Positions 16,452-24,344 of a stretch of DNA of 64,000 bases are shown in pieces. The position numbers and the translations under genes are program-made. The stretch covers positions 94,880 through 158,879 of the forward strand of contig CANMZB010000010.1 in the NCBI GenBank assembly GCA_947502265.1, given 5' to 3'. The notes under the pieces are model-generated. The model did no database searches. It saw only the letters and a list, made by a program, of their open reading frames with translations, and had not been told where the DNA came from. The stretch is from an uncultured Sulfitobacter sp. (GTDB lineage: Bacteria; Pseudomonadota; Alphaproteobacteria; Rhodobacterales; Rhodobacteraceae). Position 1 is the stretch's first letter; every line of letters begins with the position of its first letter.

Positions 16452-17049
16452 AAGGCCATGATCAACGGCGCGGGCGACCTCTGCAAGCTGATTGATGACC
16501 ACCACCATTTTATGTGAATTTTCACACCGCATAGTGAAACCACAGAAAAGGAGCACAATGCGCAGAAGAACGTAAACGAATCAGCCGGAGCGCGCGTTGC
16601 AGCAGGCGGATCAAGGGCACCGGCGTGGCGGTGATATTTCTGGCACACTGCCTCTGTTCAGAGGGGAGCACGAAATCGGCAGATAACATTTGCCGTACCA
16701 CCGGACGTCGGGCGCGGAATACCCCCTTATTCTACCTTTTGATAAATCTCTCGATCCGCTGAGGAGTAGTGCCATTCCGGTTGTGTCATTTGATATGCTT
16801 GGAATAGCTATATTGGCCGCCGAATGGCTCCATCTTATGTAAACAAAACAATAATATCAGAGTATTGATTTGCGGCGACGGGCAGTAATTGCGGTGCCTC
16901 ACAACAGAGATATCGTCCTCAGCGGTTTGGGGCTGGGGGCGTCGCGCAGGGCGGCAGGATTTGAATTCGGACGCACAGCACCGGCTGCTTGGGCAGCGTA
17001 CGGGAATAGCGGATCAACTGCGCATATCCCCGCCTGATAACGGTCGCGC
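16452..17049. other. Intergenic region between modE and the H-NS-like gene
   Basis: About 600 bases with no supported gene. TGTGAA-TT-TTCACA at 16513-16526 is an inverted repeat upstream of modE and may be an operator or part of its promoter. The stretch 16740-16880 is A/T-rich. A minus-strand frame at 16899-17096 overlaps the H-NS-like gene end and has no recognisable content. Confidence 0.5.
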
Positions 17050-17391
17050 CTAGATCTCCATTGCGGCTGGCGCGGTCCCTTTTTCAACTTCGGCACGAAA
17101 CCAATTCGGCTGACGGCCCTTGCCGGTCCATGTCTGCGTGTGATCGGCAGGGTTCAGATATTTGGGTTTGGATGGCTTTGACGGCTTTTTGGGCGCCTTG
17201 GGTTTCTTACTTTTGGCTGGCGCAGCATCGTCCAACTCATTGAGAGAAAACCCGAATTCTGCCGCTGCTTTCTCGGCTGCCTTGCGGGCATCGCGACGGT
17301 CGCGTGCCTGTGCGGCCGATAGCGCCTTCTTGACGGCTTCCAAAAGCTTTTCCAGCTCTTTGCGGCTCATTGATTTCAGATCAGGTATCAT
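17050..17391 (-). CDS. H-NS family nucleoid protein, HvrA-like
   Basis: The 113-residue protein has an N-terminal coiled coil (about 1-50, LKSMSRKELEKLLEAVKKAL) for oligomerisation. A Lys/Pro-rich linker (KSKKPKAPKKPSKPSKPK) follows, then the H-NS DNA-binding core YLNPADHTQTWTGKGRQP, with the TWTGKGRQP AT-hook-like motif that inserts in the minor groove. In Rhodobacter, HvrA-type proteins silence or modulate A/T-rich promoters, including photosynthesis and nitrogen genes. GGAG nine bases before the ATG at 17391 favours this start; upstream in-frame ATGs at 17406 and 17424 are possible. It lies downstream of ecm with an 80-base gap. Confidence 0.9.
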   Translation of the reverse strand: MIPDLKSMSRKELEKLLEAVKKALSAAQARDRRDARKAAEKAAAEFGFSLNELDDAAPAKSKKPKAPKKPSKPSKPKYLNPADHTQTWTGKGRQPNWFRAEVEKGTAPAAMEI

Positions 17392-17471
17392 GCGAATGGG
17401 CTCCATTTTTATATTGAAGCCCATTATCCTACTTTTTACGGAATTGCAGTCCTAAATTTCAAATTCCCTGT

Positions 17472-19454
17472 TTATTGGGCGGCAACCGGCTCGGGGTCGA
17501 CGAGAACAACGATATCGCTCATGATTGTATTCAGCTCGAAATCCTTGGGTGTATAGACTCGGGACACGCCCATGGCCTCAAGACGCCTAGCGTCTTCTTC
17601 GGGGATGATGCCGCCCACGATGACAGGAATATGGCCAAGCCCTGCGTCGCGCATTTGTGTCATCAGGTCTTCGACCAGCGGAATATGCGAGCCTGACAGG
17701 ATCGAAAGGCCTACGACATGGGCGTCGTCGTCGCGCGCCGCGGCGACGATTTCGGAAGGGGTCAGGCGGATGCCCTCATAGGAGATGTCCATACCGCAGT
17801 CGCGGGCGCGCACGGCGATTTGTTCGGCGCCGTTGGAGTGGCCATCAAGACCCGGCTTGCCAACGAGGAACTTCAGGCGACGGCCAAGGCGGTCGCTCAC
17901 GGCGTCCACAGCCGCGCGCAGCTCGTCGAGCCCTTCGGTCTTGTTCGAGCGGCCTTTGCCGACGCCGGTCGGGCCACGGTATTCGCCGTGAACGGCACGC
18001 ATCTGTTCTGCCCATTCGCCGGTGGTCACGCCGGCCTTGGCCGCAACGATGGACGCGGGCATGATGTTGCGCCCCTCGGCGGCCGCAGCGCGCAGGTCTT
18101 TGAGCGCGGCATTCACCTCACCCTCGTTGCGCTGGGCACGCCATTCGTTCAGGCGGTTGATTTGCTCGGCTTCGGCGGCTGGATCAACGACCATGATGCC
18201 GCCATCACCTGTCATCAGCGGCGAGGGTTCGCCTTGTTGCCATTTGTTCACGCCGACAACGATGGTTTCGCCTGCTTCGATCCGGCCAAGGCGGTCTGCG
18301 TTGCTGTCCACGAGGCGGGATTTCATGTAATCAATGGCGTCGATTGCGCCGCCCATGCTGTCGAGATGTGCCAGCTCGGCGCGCGCGCCGTCTTTCAGCG
18401 CCTCAACCTTGGCGTCCACGGCGGGGTTGCCATCAAACAGGTCGTCGAATTCCAGAAGATCCGTTTCATACGCCATGATCTGCTGCATCCGCATTGACCA
18501 TTGCTGGTCCCACGGGCGGGGCAGGCCAAGCGCTTCGTTCCATGCGGGTAATTGCACGGCGCGCGCGCGCGCCTTTTTGCTCAGCGTCACGGCGAGCATT
18601 TCGATCAGGATGCGGTAGACGTTGTTTTCGGGTTGCTGTTCGGTCAGCCCGAGCGAGTTCACCTGTACGCCATAGCGAAAGCGGCGGTATTTGGGATCGG
18701 TGACGCCATAGCGCGTTTCGCAGATTTCGTCCCACAGATCGACAAAGGCGCGCATCTTGCACATCTCGGTCACAAAGCGGATGCCTGCATTCACGAAAAA
18801 GCTGATGCGCCCGACCAGCGCGGGAAAGTCTTCTTCGGCGACGCGCGGGCGCAGTTGGTCGAGGACGGCAGTGGCGGTGGCAAGGGCAAAGGACAGCTCT
18901 TGTTCGGGGGTCGCACCGGCCTCTTGGAGGTGGTAGGAACACACGTTCATCGGGTTCCATTTCGGCACGGATGTATAGCAATACTCGGCCACATCCGCGA
19001 TCATTTTAAGCGAGGGGGCAGGCGGGCAGATATAGGTGCCGCGCGACAGGTATTCCTTGATCAGGTCGTTTTGCACCGTGCCTTGCAGCTTGGAAACATC
19101 CGCGCCCTGTTCCTCGGCCACGGCGATATAAAGCGAGAGCAACCAGGGGGCGGTCGCGTTGATCGTCATCGACGTGTTCATCTGTTCCAGCGGAATATTG
19201 TCGAACAGCGCGCGCATGTCACCCAGATGGCCGACCGGAACGCCGACCTTGCCGACTTCGCCGCGCGACAGGATGTGGTCACTATCATAGCCGGTTTGCG
19301 TGGGCAGATCAAAAGCGACGGACAGGCCGGTTTGCCCCTTGGCAAGGTTGCCGCGATACAGCGCGTTCGACGCTTCGGCGGTGGAGTGGCCCGCATAGGT
19401 GCGGATGAGCCACGGGCGGTCTTTGCGCGGGGCGCTCTGGTCTGCGTCAGTCAT
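17472..19454 (-). CDS. ecm: Ethylmalonyl-CoA mutase (B12-dependent)
   Basis: A 660-residue adenosylcobalamin mutase converting (2R)-ethylmalonyl-CoA to (2S)-methylsuccinyl-CoA in the ethylmalonyl-CoA pathway of acetyl-CoA assimilation. The N-terminal TIM barrel starts with LIRTYAGHSTAEASN and has the substrate region FDLPTQTGYDSD. The C-terminal B12 domain has KPGLDGHSNGAEQ with DGHS at 537-540 (the axial His), SILSGSH and VGGIIPEED. The single-chain length and barrel sequence distinguish it from methylmalonyl-CoA mutase large subunits. The ATG at 19454 is preceded by AAGGAAGG; a longer frame to 19535 adds an unsupported extension. ccr lies 1.7 kb away, divergently. Confidence 0.96.
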   Translation of the reverse strand: MTDADQSAPRKDRPWLIRTYAGHSTAEASNALYRGNLAKGQTGLSVAFDLPTQTGYDSDHILSRGEVGKVGVPVGHLGDMRALFDNIPLEQMNTSMTINATAPWLLSLYIAVAEEQGADVSKLQGTVQNDLIKEYLSRGTYICPPAPSLKMIADVAEYCYTSVPKWNPMNVCSYHLQEAGATPEQELSFALATATAVLDQLRPRVAEEDFPALVGRISFFVNAGIRFVTEMCKMRAFVDLWDEICETRYGVTDPKYRRFRYGVQVNSLGLTEQQPENNVYRILIEMLAVTLSKKARARAVQLPAWNEALGLPRPWDQQWSMRMQQIMAYETDLLEFDDLFDGNPAVDAKVEALKDGARAELAHLDSMGGAIDAIDYMKSRLVDSNADRLGRIEAGETIVVGVNKWQQGEPSPLMTGDGGIMVVDPAAEAEQINRLNEWRAQRNEGEVNAALKDLRAAAAEGRNIMPASIVAAKAGVTTGEWAEQMRAVHGEYRGPTGVGKGRSNKTEGLDELRAAVDAVSDRLGRRLKFLVGKPGLDGHSNGAEQIAVRARDCGMDISYEGIRLTPSEIVAAARDDDAHVVGLSILSGSHIPLVEDLMTQMRDAGLGHIPVIVGGIIPEEDARRLEAMGVSRVYTPKDFELNTIMSDIVVLVDPEPVAAQ

Positions 19455-19660
19455 GGCGGGCCTTCCTTTGATCGAAACATTCTTGCGCTTTTGGGTAGAT
19501 ATACGAAACATTTTGCAACTGTCAATTCGCTGCAACGCGGCATCGGCATGATTTTCGCCGGTGAAACCGGTTTGAATGGACGTGTAATAAAGGGGGGCTG
19601 CTCATTGAACGGTTAAGATAGTTATTGTCCTGCGCCGCGCCCGCTGCAAGGGTGCGCGCC

Positions 19661-21070
19661 ATGACACAAACCGTCCAGCTTCCGTTATGGCTTTTTATCC
19701 TGATCGTGCTGTTTGCCGCAGTCACGGCCCTTAGTCACTTTCTGTTGCCTTCGGTGCGCTGGTTCTTCCGGCGGCGGTTCGAACGCGCGGTTACGCAGCT
19801 TAATACCCGCCTTAAGCGTCCGATCCAGCCGTTCAAGCTGGCGCGCAGGCACGACATGATCCAGCGGCTGATCTATGACCCCGAAGTCTCGCGCGAGATT
19901 GCAGTTTATGCGCGCGCGCATCATGTGCCGGAAAACGTGGCCTTTCAGAAGGCGCAGGAATACGCGCGCGAGATCGTGCCCAGTTTTTCGGCCTTTGCCT
20001 ATTTCAGTTTTGCCATGCGGTTGGCTAAATTGTTGGCGAGCAGTGTCTATAGAATCCGCACGGCGGAATCGAACGATGCGATCTTTGCCTCGATCCCCGA
20101 AGACGCGACACCCGTGTTTGTGATGAACCACCGCAGCAACATGGATTATGTGCTGGTTACCTATCTCGCCTCCAAAACCTCGACCCTTAGCTATGCGGTG
20201 GGCGAATGGGCGCGAGTCTGGCCGCTGTCATCCCTGATCCGGATGTGGGGCGCGTATTTCATCCGACGCCGCTCTGGCGGGGCGCTTTATCGCAAGGTGC
20301 TGTCGCGATATGTGCAGATGGCGACAAATGGCGGCGACACGCAGGCGTTTTATCCCGAAGGAGGGCTAAGCCTGACCGGCAAGCTGCAACCGCCCAAAAT
20401 AGGATTGTTGAGCTATTTGGTGGAAGGGTTCGATCCGCTGGCAGAGCGCGACATCGTGTTTATCCCCGTGGCGATCAATTATGACCGCGTGCTGGAAGAT
20501 CGGGTGTTGATGGCCGCCCACGCGCGCGGTGATCGCCGGTTCAGCGCGCGGATTTCGGTGGTTGTGGCGTTTATCCTGCGCAAGTTCTGGGAACGTCTGC
20601 GCGGGCATGACACCCGCTTTGGCACGGCGGCTGTTGCCTTTGGCGATCCTGTCAGCATGCGCGCTTATGGGAGGGTGCAAAATGTTGGTGACCTGTCGCA
20701 GGATTTGATGGCGCGGATCAAGGAGGTGATACCGATCCTCGGCGTTCCGCTTGTGTCGACAGTATTGTTGGCACAGGGGCCGAAGAACGTGATGGAGCTT
20801 GAGGCGTCGGTGGCGGCACTGGTTGCCCGGATGCCGCAACAAAATATGGCCCTTGATATGAGTGATATCGGCAAGGAGGTCGCGCGCGCGTGCCGCCATA
20901 TGAGCCAGCACGGAATCATCGCCATGAAAGACGGTCGCTGGACGATCCTTGACGGGCAGGGGCAGGCGGCGCAATTTTACGCAAACTCGATTGCCCACTT
21001 TGTTCCCGCAGGTAACAATCCTGCTGATGCCGCACCTGCAAAGCAACTTTCTGCAAGCGCAGGGTCATAA
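19661..21070 (+). CDS. PlsB-like 1-acyl-glycerol-3-phosphate/glycerol-3-phosphate acyltransferase
   Basis: A 469-residue protein with an N-terminal membrane helix (about 8-30). The acyltransferase block I NHRSNMD (156-162) supplies the catalytic His-X4-Asp, and block III FYPEGGLSLTG is at 230-240. It should acylate glycerol-3-phosphate or a related acceptor at the inner membrane. It is much shorter than E. coli PlsB (about 800 residues) and lacks its long terminal regions. It sits between ecm (divergent) and ccr (114 bases downstream, same strand). The ATG at 19661 is chosen although the ribosome-binding site is weak; an upstream alternative start adds 12 residues. Confidence 0.82.
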   Translation: MTQTVQLPLWLFILIVLFAAVTALSHFLLPSVRWFFRRRFERAVTQLNTRLKRPIQPFKLARRHDMIQRLIYDPEVSREIAVYARAHHVPENVAFQKAQEYAREIVPSFSAFAYFSFAMRLAKLLASSVYRIRTAESNDAIFASIPEDATPVFVMNHRSNMDYVLVTYLASKTSTLSYAVGEWARVWPLSSLIRMWGAYFIRRRSGGALYRKVLSRYVQMATNGGDTQAFYPEGGLSLTGKLQPPKIGLLSYLVEGFDPLAERDIVFIPVAINYDRVLEDRVLMAAHARGDRRFSARISVVVAFILRKFWERLRGHDTRFGTAAVAFGDPVSMRAYGRVQNVGDLSQDLMARIKEVIPILGVPLVSTVLLAQGPKNVMELEASVAALVARMPQQNMALDMSDIGKEVARACRHMSQHGIIAMKDGRWTILDGQGQAAQFYANSIAHFVPAGNNPADAAPAKQLSASAGS

Positions 21071-21184
21071 AATTACAAAACAGACGTTCGGGAGGTTGCA
21101 ATATTTCGCGCCTCTCCTTAATCAATTCGGTAACCGCCGCGATTCTGCACTGCGGCACAATCCATTTCCCTAAAGGAGGGCGAC

Positions 21185-22465
21185 ATGGCACTGGACACAA
21201 ATATCGCGCAGTACGAGGCACCTGAAAAGGATCTGTATGAAGTGGGTGAAATCCCGCCCATGGGGTTTGTCCCAAAACAGATGTACGCATGGACAATCCG
21301 CCGCGAACGCCACGGTGATCCGGACAAGGCGATGTTGCAAGAGGTCGTCGATGTACCAGAACTCGACAGCCACGAGGTGCTGGTGCTGGTGATGGCGGCG
21401 GGTGTGAATTATAATGGTGTGTGGGCCGCGATGGGCGTGCCGATTTCGCCGTTCGATGGTCACAAACAGCCGTATCACATTGCAGGTTCCGATGCTGCCG
21501 GTATCGTTTGGGCGGTCGGTGACAAGGTCAAGCGCTGGAAAGTGGGCGACGAAGTGGTGGTCCACTGCAACCAGGACGACGGCGACGACGAAGAATGCAA
21601 CGGCGGCGATCCGATGTATTCGCCGTCGCAGCGGATCTGGGGCTATGAAACGCCCGACGGCTCCTTTGCACAGTTCACCAACGTGCAATCGCAACAGCTG
21701 ATGCCGCGCCCCAAGCACCTGACGTGGGAAGAATCCGCCTGTTATACGCTGACGCTGGCGACGGCCTACCGGATGCTGTTCGGTCACGAGCCGCATGACC
21801 TCAAGCCCGGCCAGAACGTGTTGGTCTGGGGCGCGTCCGGCGGCCTTGGCTCTTATGCGATCCAGTTGATCAATGCCGCTGGTGCAAATGCGGTTGGCGT
21901 GATCTCGGACGAGAGCAAGCGCGAATTCGTGATGGATCTGGGTGCCAAGGGCGTTCTGAACCGCAAGGATTTCAACTGCTGGGGCCAGTTGCCCACCGTA
22001 AACACACCCGAATATGCGACGTGGTTCAAGGAAGCGCGCAAGTTCGGCAAGGCGATCTGGGAGATCACCGGCAAGGGTGTGAACGTCGACATGGTCTTCG
22101 AACATCCGGGCGAAGCGACCTTCCCTGTCTCCACCTTTGTGGTGAAAAAGGGCGGTATGGTCGTGATTTGCGCCGGCACCTCCGGCTTTAACCTGACGTT
22201 CGACGTGCGCTATATGTGGATGCACCAGAAGCGTTTGCAGGGCTCACACTTTGCGCATCTGAAGCAAGCGTCTGCCGCGAACAAGCTGATGCTGGAACGC
22301 CGCCTTGATCCGTGCATGTCCGAAGTTTTTGCATGGAATGATCTGCCCGAAGCGCACATGAAGATGCAGCGTAACGAGCACAAGCCCGGCAACATGTCGG
22401 TGCTGGTACAGGCCCCCAATACCGGCCTGCGGACCCTCGAAGACGCGGTGGAAGCGGGCAAGTAA
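21185..22465 (+). CDS. ccr: Crotonyl-CoA carboxylase/reductase
   Basis: The 426-residue medium-chain dehydrogenase/reductase has the NADPH motif GASGGLG (216-222), the substrate-side VNYNGVWAAMG (about 74-84), HIAGSDAAG and the family-specific CNQDDGDDEECNGGDPM insert. It catalyses NADPH-driven reductive carboxylation of crotonyl-CoA to (2S)-ethylmalonyl-CoA, the key step of the ethylmalonyl-CoA pathway; ecm nearby does the second committed step. AAAGGAGGGCGAC gives a strong ribosome-binding site. A terminator-like hairpin follows 27 bases after the stop. Confidence 0.97.
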   Translation: MALDTNIAQYEAPEKDLYEVGEIPPMGFVPKQMYAWTIRRERHGDPDKAMLQEVVDVPELDSHEVLVLVMAAGVNYNGVWAAMGVPISPFDGHKQPYHIAGSDAAGIVWAVGDKVKRWKVGDEVVVHCNQDDGDDEECNGGDPMYSPSQRIWGYETPDGSFAQFTNVQSQQLMPRPKHLTWEESACYTLTLATAYRMLFGHEPHDLKPGQNVLVWGASGGLGSYAIQLINAAGANAVGVISDESKREFVMDLGAKGVLNRKDFNCWGQLPTVNTPEYATWFKEARKFGKAIWEITGKGVNVDMVFEHPGEATFPVSTFVVKKGGMVVICAGTSGFNLTFDVRYMWMHQKRLQGSHFAHLKQASAANKLMLERRLDPCMSEVFAWNDLPEAHMKMQRNEHKPGNMSVLVQAPNTGLRTLEDAVEAGK

Positions 22466-22492
22466 CCACTGCACTGCTGACGAAACGGATAG

Positions 22493-22528
22493 ACGCCCTG
22501 CGAATCACTTGGATGATTTGCAGGGCGT
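22493..22528 (+). terminator. Terminator hairpin after ccr
   Basis: Arms 22493-22507 and 22514-22528 form a 15-pair stem with one G-U wobble and a six-base loop, followed by TAATGTTTCTG. It separates ccr from the quorum-sensing locus. Confidence 0.75.
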
Positions 22529-22645
22529 TAATGTTTCTGAAACCAATTCAATGCGATCAATGTTTTGGTATTGTTCCCCCTCGCTATTTCGGGGGAGGGG
22601 AAATTCGTGAATGGATTCGTTAAATTAATACATGCTATTATTGAA

Positions 22646-22660
22646 TTAACCATTTGTTAA
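22646..22660. promoter_or_regulatory. Perfect CtrA-type site TTAA-N7-TTAA before the luxR operon
   Basis: TTAACCATTTGTTAA lies 22 bases before the first codon of the small gene that leads into luxR, and just upstream of its ribosome-binding site, inside an A/T-rich promoter stretch. TTAA-N7-TTAA is the consensus for the cell-cycle response regulator CtrA in alphaproteobacteria. Both half-sites are perfect. At roughly 60% GC the motif is expected only about 0.2 times in 64 kb by chance. Such proximity to the start would suit repression or a promoter with a very short leader. Confidence 0.6.
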
Positions 22661-22682
22661 CTATTTCAGAGGGAAAATCAGA

Positions 22683-22898
22683 ATGCGAAGTGACTGGATT
22701 TTAGACGTTCTTGCCGATTTGCGCAGTTTCGCCCAAGCCAATGATCTGCCGCTTCTGGCAGAACATCTTGATGATACCGCGCTGATTGCCACGGCAGAGA
22801 TCGCTATGAAGAATGAGAGGTCTGCGAAATACGCGGATGGCAAGCAGAGTAAAACTGGAACAGGTCCTCGGGACTCTAGAGCGGGCCACCACTCTTGA
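22683..22898 (+). CDS. Small protein of unknown function encoded upstream of and overlapping luxR
   Basis: A 71-codon gene, MRSDWILDVLADLRSFAQAN, then LPLLAEHLDDTALIATAEIA. The first 45 residues look like a real folded helical protein: acidic, amphipathic, no membrane segment. The tail after AMKNE is basic and low-complexity, where the frame overlaps luxR. GAGGGAAAATCAG gives a good ribosome-binding site, whereas luxR has a weaker one, so translation of this gene may drive luxR translation. I believe similar short genes precede luxR in other Rhodobacterales but cannot verify that here. It could modulate the LuxR protein or AHL response. Confidence 0.65.
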   Translation: MRSDWILDVLADLRSFAQANDLPLLAEHLDDTALIATAEIAMKNERSAKYADGKQSKTGTGPRDSRAGHHS

Positions 22899-23556
22899 GG
22901 ACGTGCAAGGCGTCACCGAGACGCTGAAAGATTTCTACAAGGTTGATCATGTTGTTTACCACTGGGTCGATTCAGCGGGCGATCAATATGGCTGCGGCAG
23001 CTATTCGGACGCCTGGCAGGAGCGGTATATTTCACGCAACTACCTCCGGATCGATCCTGTTATTCAGGGCTGCTACCAGAGGTTCCATCCGGCAGACTGG
23101 AAGCAGCTTGACTGGACCAGCCGCGCCGCACGGGAATTTCGCGAGGATGCTGTGGCCTATGGTGTTGGTGGTCAGGGGTTTTCCATCCCGATCCGTGGCC
23201 CGAACGGGCAATTCGCGCTCTTTACCCTCAACAACAGCTGCGACGATGTCGCATGGGCCGATTTCATTCAGGCACACCGCCGCGATCTGATCCTGATTGC
23301 GCATTATTTCAACGAAAAAGCGTTGGAGTTCGAGCCGACCCGTGGAGATAAGCAGCCACAGTCCCTTTCGCCGCGCGAGATTGACGCCATGACGCTGCTC
23401 GCCATTGGTAACAGCCGCGCGCAGGTGGCCAACCTGCTGTCCATTTCCGAACACACGCTACGGGTTTATATCGAGAGCGCCCGTTTCAAGCTGGGCGCGC
23501 TCAACACAACCCATGCTGTCGCCCGTGCGATGAGCCGTGGATTGATCGTAGTCTGA
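22837..23556 (+). CDS. LuxR-family acyl-homoserine lactone-responsive regulator
   Basis: A 239-residue LuxR protein. The N-terminal autoinducer domain has all key residues in canonical spacing: Trp and Tyr in WQERY, Asp-Pro in LRIDPVI nine residues later, and Trp in HPADW 14 further on. These correspond to W57, Y61, D70, P71 and W85 of TraR. The C-terminal LuxR-type HTH starts at LSPREIDAMTLLAIGNS. It should bind an AHL and activate or repress target promoters as a dimer. The ATG at 22837 (MASRVKLEQV) gives the best N-terminus; 22813 is an alternative. It overlaps the preceding small gene by 62 bases and is followed by luxI 110 bases later, so it probably responds to that enzyme's product. 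Confidence 0.93.
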   Translation: MASRVKLEQVLGTLERATTLEDVQGVTETLKDFYKVDHVVYHWVDSAGDQYGCGSYSDAWQERYISRNYLRIDPVIQGCYQRFHPADWKQLDWTSRAAREFREDAVAYGVGGQGFSIPIRGPNGQFALFTLNNSCDDVAWADFIQAHRRDLILIAHYFNEKALEFEPTRGDKQPQSLSPREIDAMTLLAIGNSRAQVANLLSISEHTLRVYIESARFKLGALNTTHAVARAMSRGLIVV

Positions 23557-23666
23557 GGCCGCCTGTTGCGTGGAATCGCCATGCGGCGCGCGCGTCGCTA
23601 GGACGCCTTTAACGAACGCAGGTGTAACCCTTTATGCATCTTTTAGATGTCACAAGGGGTTCTCGA

Positions 23667-24302
23667 ATGTTGCGCTATCTCTACGCCGATCAGCTTGACC
23701 AATTTCCCACACTTGCAGACGAAATGTTTCGCCACCGTGCGGACCAGTTCCGCACACGTTTGGGTTGGGACGTATCCGTGGACGCGCGCGGCCATGAGCG
23801 CGATGAATATGATGCGCTCAACCCGCTTTATGTGATCTGGGAGACGCGCGAAGGCGGGCACGGCGGTTCGATGCGGTTTTTGCCGACGGTCGGGCCGGTG
23901 ATGGTGAACGATCATTTTGCCGACCTGATCAGCGCGCCGATCCGCAGCCCGCTTATCTGGGAGTGTACGCGTTTCTGCATGGCACCGGGGCAGGGGCCGA
24001 ATGTGGCGGCGGCACTGATGCTGGGCGGGGGCGAATTGATGACAGGATTCGGAATCAAGCATTTTGTCGGCGTGTTCGATGCGCGCATGGTGCGGATTTA
24101 CAAGCGCGTCGGCTCCTCCCCCGAGATTCTGGGCAGCACCGGCGAGGGACGCGAGCAGATCAGCGTTGGCCTGTGGAACTTTGCGCCCGATGCGCAGGCG
24201 CGTGTGGCGGCCCGCGCAGGTATCTCGTCGCAGATGTCGCGCGGCTGGTTCGAAAAGGCGTTTGGTGCATCGTCGCAGATGGAATTTGCCTGCGCGGGCT
24301 GA
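23667..24302 (+). CDS. LuxI-family acyl-homoserine lactone synthase
   Basis: The 211-residue enzyme makes an N-acyl-homoserine lactone from acyl-ACP and S-adenosylmethionine. The invariant residues are present at the family positions: Arg24, Phe28, Trp34, Asp46, Asp49, Arg70, Phe84, Glu99 and Arg102 (RHRADQFRTRLGW, DEYDALNPLY, SMRFLPT, WECTRF). AAGGGG lies seven bases before the ATG at 23667; the in-frame ATG at 23634 is less likely. No clear lux-box palindrome was seen in the 110 bases before it. The acyl chain length cannot be told from the sequence; no Thr at the 3-oxo position was checked with confidence. Confidence 0.95.
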   Translation: MLRYLYADQLDQFPTLADEMFRHRADQFRTRLGWDVSVDARGHERDEYDALNPLYVIWETREGGHGGSMRFLPTVGPVMVNDHFADLISAPIRSPLIWECTRFCMAPGQGPNVAAALMLGGGELMTGFGIKHFVGVFDARMVRIYKRVGSSPEILGSTGEGREQISVGLWNFAPDAQARVAARAGISSQMSRGWFEKAFGASSQMEFACAG

Positions 24303-24344
24303 ACGGCACTGGTCCCGCCTGCGCCATCGGCATAGTGTCGCGCC

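Noticed and set aside
23557..23666. lux-box before luxI
   Set aside because: Only a small CATCT-TTT-AGATG hairpin at 23637-23649 was found, which does not resemble the roughly 20-bp lux-box palindrome.
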